Shown here: positions 32,753-35,449 of the stretch, in pieces | How the letters are laid out: the number at the start of each line of letters is the position of its first letter | Position numbering within the stretch: position 1 is the stretch's first letter | Assembly: GCA_009929375.1 (NCBI GenBank) | Contig: SAAO01000038.1 | Coordinates: 1 to 35,449, forward strand | Source of the DNA: Bacteroidia bacterium | Lineage (GTDB): Bacteria > Bacteroidota > Bacteroidia > Bacteroidales > Paludibacteraceae | DNA length: 35,449 nucleotides | Direction: 5' to 3' | The notes under the pieces: model-generated | The model's input: the letters and a program-made list of their open reading frames with translations, nothing else | Database searches by the model: none | Told to the model about the DNA's origin: nothing | Position numbers and translations under genes: made by a program

Positions 32753-34795
32753 ATGATCAGATTTTTTACTCCTCTTTTTCTTTCCTTTCTCTTATTATTA
32801 AGTGTTACTGCACAGGTTCCCAATGGATATTATGCACCGGCCGAAGGAAAAACGCAGGCTGAATTAAAAACAGCATTGCATTTGATTATAAAAAATGCTA
32901 ATGTACCAGCTTATGGTAGTGGTGATGGAAAAACATGGGCCGCGTTTGCTAAAATGGATGTACGACCTGATGATGGAACCGTTTGGGATATGTACAGCAA
33001 TAATCGTGTGAAATTCAATGGAAACTCTGCTGCCAGTGGTATGAATATTGAACACTCTTTCGCAAAAAGTTGGTGGGGAGATGGTCGCCAGGCCGCTCAG
33101 GATGTACAACATCTTTGTCCCTCGAATAGTACAGCTAATACCGCCAAAGGAAGTTGGCCAATGGCAGTAGTCGATGGAGAAATAACGTTCAACAACGGTG
33201 CTATAAAAGTTGGAGAATCAAGCAGCAAGGCTGGCATGACAATTATTGCATGGGAACCTTCTGATGAATACAAGGGGGATTTTGCACGAATGTATATGTA
33301 TATGGTAACTGCCTACGAAGATTATGCAACTTTGTGGAGAGCAAATTCAGTGAATCAACTTGACAACAATACATATCCTGTTTTTGAGCAATGGACAGTC
33401 GATCTGATTCTTAAATGGAACAGACAGGACCCGGTAAGCCAAAAAGAAAAAACCCGAACAAATGAAGCTTACAAAATACAAGGAAACCGCAATCCTTACA
33501 TTGACTATCCTGAGTTGGCTGAACATATATGGGGAAACAAAGTTGGTCAGCCATGGAATGCTCAGGGAGGCGATTTTCCTTACATTTCGGCACCTGTAAA
33601 TGGTCAGGAAATTGATTTCGGAAAGGTGGCTTATGGCAATAACCGCACATCTACCCTGCATGTGAAAGCAAGCAACCTGACAGGCGATCTGACGCTTTCG
33701 CTCACCGGTGCAAATGTAGCTGACTTTGGCATTTCAACGCAGACTATCGAAAAAACGCAGGCTGAAAGCGGATTTGATGTTACTGTCACTTACAATGCAG
33801 CTTCGGTCGGCGCAAAAGTCGCTGTACTGAATATCGCAGGTGGCGGAGTAACTCCGGTAAGCGTACCGCTCAAAGCGCTTTCGTCGGATGAATTTATGGT
33901 ACTTCCCGCAAGCAACGTGAGTCACAGCGGATTTACCGCAAACTGGACTGTTTCGGCAACGGCTCAAAACTATTTGCTGAATGTATTTACCCTCGAAAGC
34001 GATGGTTCGACTCAGCCTGCTGTGTTGCTCGAAGAAAGTTTCGATAATGGAATGCCTGCTTTGTGGGATGCGGGTGGATTTACCGAAGTAAAAGATGGAA
34101 GTGTTCGTATGGCTTCGGGAGGTTCAAACGGTAGCATTAGCACGCCGCCTGTGGATCTGAGTACTTCAGGCATTGTACTTACAGTAAAGGCTAAACGCTA
34201 CGGAACAGATTCGAATGCCGACATTACAGTAAGCATTGACAATGGCGAAGTAGCCAAATGGACTACCGAAGGAGACAGCAAAGAATTCAGTATTACACTG
34301 GATGAATTCAGCGATGCATCGGTGATTACATTTTCGGCATTCAAAGATCGCCGCGTGTATATTGAAAGTGTAAAACTTGAGATTCCGGCTGAGGTATATC
34401 GTCCCGTTTCGGTGGCAGGATTCCCTGTGGAAACAGGAAATATCCTCACCTACCCTGTGAACGGACTGTTGGAAAATACGCTTTATTATTACAGCGTAAC
34501 AGCTTTAGGCAACGACAACAAAGAATCGGAAAGAATTGCAGTGGAAACCCAAAGCGCCAACGCAGTGGATAAAACAGAGAAAAACAACACTTTGTGGATG
34601 CGCACACAGAGCGGAGTACAACTCAAAAACATGAGCGACAACTATCAGGTATCCGTGACCGATCTGTTGGGTAAAAAAGTATTCACACAATCATCGTCGG
34701 CGCCTGAACTTCATATTCCGCTGCCTCAGAAAGGGCTTTATCTGCTCAGAATTCAGCACAATCAGCAATCGGAAACGATAAAAATTTTGTATTAA
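32753..34795 (+). CDS. secreted multi-domain endonuclease I with Ig/FN3-like modules and T9SS sorting domain, paralog 2
   Basis: A 680-residue protein from ATG 32753 (signal peptide SVTAQ); the 14 preceding in-frame residues are not used. Residues about 25-275 form an endonuclease I domain with IEHSFAKSWW and catalytic H101, the same position as in paralog 1, plus EYKGDFARMYMYM and NPYIDYPELAEHIWG. Then come an Ig-like domain (ISAPVNGQEIDFGKVAYGN onward, about 285-380), an FN3-like strand set (VLPASNVSHSGFTANW), a beta-jelly-roll segment (EESFDNGMPALWDAGGF), a second FN3-like piece and a T9SS CTD (VSVTDLLGKKVF, then KGLYLLRIQHNQ). The extra modules may bind surfaces or polysaccharide. It is a duplication of the neighbour with an expanded C-terminal half. 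Confidence 0.9.
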   Translation: MIRFFTPLFLSFLLLLSVTAQVPNGYYAPAEGKTQAELKTALHLIIKNANVPAYGSGDGKTWAAFAKMDVRPDDGTVWDMYSNNRVKFNGNSAASGMNIEHSFAKSWWGDGRQAAQDVQHLCPSNSTANTAKGSWPMAVVDGEITFNNGAIKVGESSSKAGMTIIAWEPSDEYKGDFARMYMYMVTAYEDYATLWRANSVNQLDNNTYPVFEQWTVDLILKWNRQDPVSQKEKTRTNEAYKIQGNRNPYIDYPELAEHIWGNKVGQPWNAQGGDFPYISAPVNGQEIDFGKVAYGNNRTSTLHVKASNLTGDLTLSLTGANVADFGISTQTIEKTQAESGFDVTVTYNAASVGAKVAVLNIAGGGVTPVSVPLKALSSDEFMVLPASNVSHSGFTANWTVSATAQNYLLNVFTLESDGSTQPAVLLEESFDNGMPALWDAGGFTEVKDGSVRMASGGSNGSISTPPVDLSTSGIVLTVKAKRYGTDSNADITVSIDNGEVAKWTTEGDSKEFSITLDEFSDASVITFSAFKDRRVYIESVKLEIPAEVYRPVSVAGFPVETGNILTYPVNGLLENTLYYYSVTALGNDNKESERIAVETQSANAVDKTEKNNTLWMRTQSGVQLKNMSDNYQVSVTDLLGKKVFTQSSSAPELHIPLPQKGLYLLRIQHNQQSETIKILY

Positions 34796-34853
34796 AGAGG
34801 CTGCATTAAAAGCCAGGTAAATATAAATTAAACTTACAAATCGATACTTTCAA

Positions 34854-34935
34854 CAGCCCCCAACCCCCTAAAGGGGGCTGTGACATTGTGCAAATAAAGA
34901 AATTACGTTCCACGAACTAAGTCCCCTTTAGGGGA
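34854..34935. repeat. CCCCTAAAGGGG-type hairpin repeats
   Basis: CAGCCCCC (34854-34861) pairs with GGGGGCTG (34873-34880); TCCCC-TTTA-GGGGA follows at 34922-34935. They lie between convergent genes and resemble the short CCCCCTAAAGGGGG repeats widespread in Bacteroidetes (from memory). No T run follows, so terminator function is uncertain. Confidence 0.55.
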
Positions 34936-34996
34936 ACCAACGGTCACGACCAAAGGGAGTAATTAGGGGTGGAATTTTTTGTTTAAAACCAATCAA

Positions 34997-35449
34997 TTAC
35001 CTGATTACCTTTATTCGTTCATTTTGTCCGTTGTGCTCAATGCTGATAATGTACATTCCTTTCGCGGGTAAATGGAATTGCGCATGCTCCTGCTGCATAA
35101 CTTTCTGAGCTACACAAACACCGGTAACAGCATAAATACTGATTGTTTCAGCACCACTCGTAGTCCCAGAGTTTATCGCTAAAAACCTCGCACCATTAGC
35201 CACCCCTCGTAACGTGTAGGATTGTCCATCGCCTAATTGCATTACTTCCCAATTATTAACCTCATCAAATGTATTGAAATCATCTCTAAACTTATCGTTA
35301 TATGTTGAGATTAACGTATTGCCGTTAGGGGAAAGATTGCCCGTTTTTATCATATTTAACTGCGCAGGATCCCCGAGTGATACTTTCAAATTAGCTAAGT
35401 CGTCAAGTTGTAACCTCTCAATATCTCCATCAGCTAAGGTGGGTGGTGT
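34997..35449 (-). CDS. partial gene: phage-structural-protein-like segment joined to a T9SS C-terminal sorting domain
   Basis: The frame is open to the window edge, so the N-terminus is missing; at least 150 residues are visible. The first part (LADGDIERLQLDDL, KVSLGDPAQLNMIKTGNLS, then NDKFRDDFNTFDEVNNWEV, GDGQSYTLRG and GTTSGAETI) resembles a domain of phage minor structural proteins, in which a W-E-V-x-Q and a G-T-T-x-x-A-E-T-I motif precede a beta domain. At about residue 104 of the visible chain (near 35140) it passes directly into ISIYAVTGVCVAQKV and KGMYIISIEHNGQ, the C-terminal two thirds of a T9SS CTD. The normal start of a CTD is absent, so this looks like another junction of two unrelated genes. 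It could also be a normal T9SS protein whose N-terminal domain I do not recognise. Confidence 0.55.
   Translation of the reverse strand, partial: TPPTLADGDIERLQLDDLANLKVSLGDPAQLNMIKTGNLSPNGNTLISTYNDKFRDDFNTFDEVNNWEVMQLGDGQSYTLRGVANGARFLAINSGTTSGAETISIYAVTGVCVAQKVMQQEHAQFHLPAKGMYIISIEHNGQNERIKVIR

Overview
The window comes from a member of the Bacteroidota, most likely an anaerobic, fermentative Bacteroidales (Paludibacter-like is only a guess). The evidence is: Bacteroidetes-type promoter boxes (TAnnTTTG at -7, TTTG at -33) and almost no Shine-Dalgarno sequences; TonB-dependent receptors, one preceded by a carboxypeptidase-regulatory-like domain; many proteins ending in a type IX secretion (T9SS) C-terminal sorting domain (CTD); DUF4249, SusE/F-like and BtuG-like proteins; and a pyruvate formate-lyase operon. 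I see no rRNA, tRNA, CRISPR array or complete insertion sequence.

Layout. 418-1281: ferritin-like/VIT1 iron protein. 1458-4583: TonB-dependent receptor plus DUF4249 lipoprotein. 4693-5209: DUF4160/DUF2442 pair. 5298-8235 (minus): L-fucose isomerase and its GntR-type regulator, each preceded by the same direct-repeat operator candidate. 8382-13814 (minus): two T9SS-targeted SusF-like carbohydrate-binding proteins flanking a GH31 glycosidase, with no SusC/SusD beside them. 14268-15344 (minus): an in-frame chimera of the front half of an ECF sigma factor and the back end of a SusF-like T9SS protein. 15650-18081: envelope cluster (Ig-like secreted protein, MORN-repeat protein, small lipoprotein). 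18260-18607: stand-alone secreted CarboxypepD_reg domain. 18689-22504 (minus): pflB-pflA-focA with a Crp/Fnr-like palindrome at the promoter and a strong hairpin between pflB and pflA.

23066-28984 is a cobalamin (B12) capture locus: riboswitch, BtuB-like receptor, BtuG-like beta-propeller lipoprotein, and a two-domain surface protein with a DUF4465 (BtuH-like) half and a T9SS tail. Copies of a short repeat lie inside the riboswitch, and an imperfect inverted-repeat element lies between btuB and btuG. 29387-29908: TlpA-like thioredoxin. 30175-31422: AAA/DUF4143 ATPase preceded by a 32-bp tandem operator-like array. 31603-34795: two secreted endonuclease I paralogs with T9SS tails. The right edge (34997-35449, minus) cuts through a gene that joins a phage-structural-protein-like segment to a T9SS CTD.

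Physiology suggested: mixed-acid fermentation (PFL, formate channel), use of fucose and alpha-linked glycans, high-affinity B12 scavenging, extracellular DNA degradation, and heavy dependence on T9SS (seven CTD-like C-termini). The most unusual items are the two in-frame chimeras carrying T9SS tails, the shared operator of the fuc genes, the repeat-invaded riboswitch, and the operator array ahead of the DUF4143 gene. All family assignments were made by reading motifs; no database search was run.
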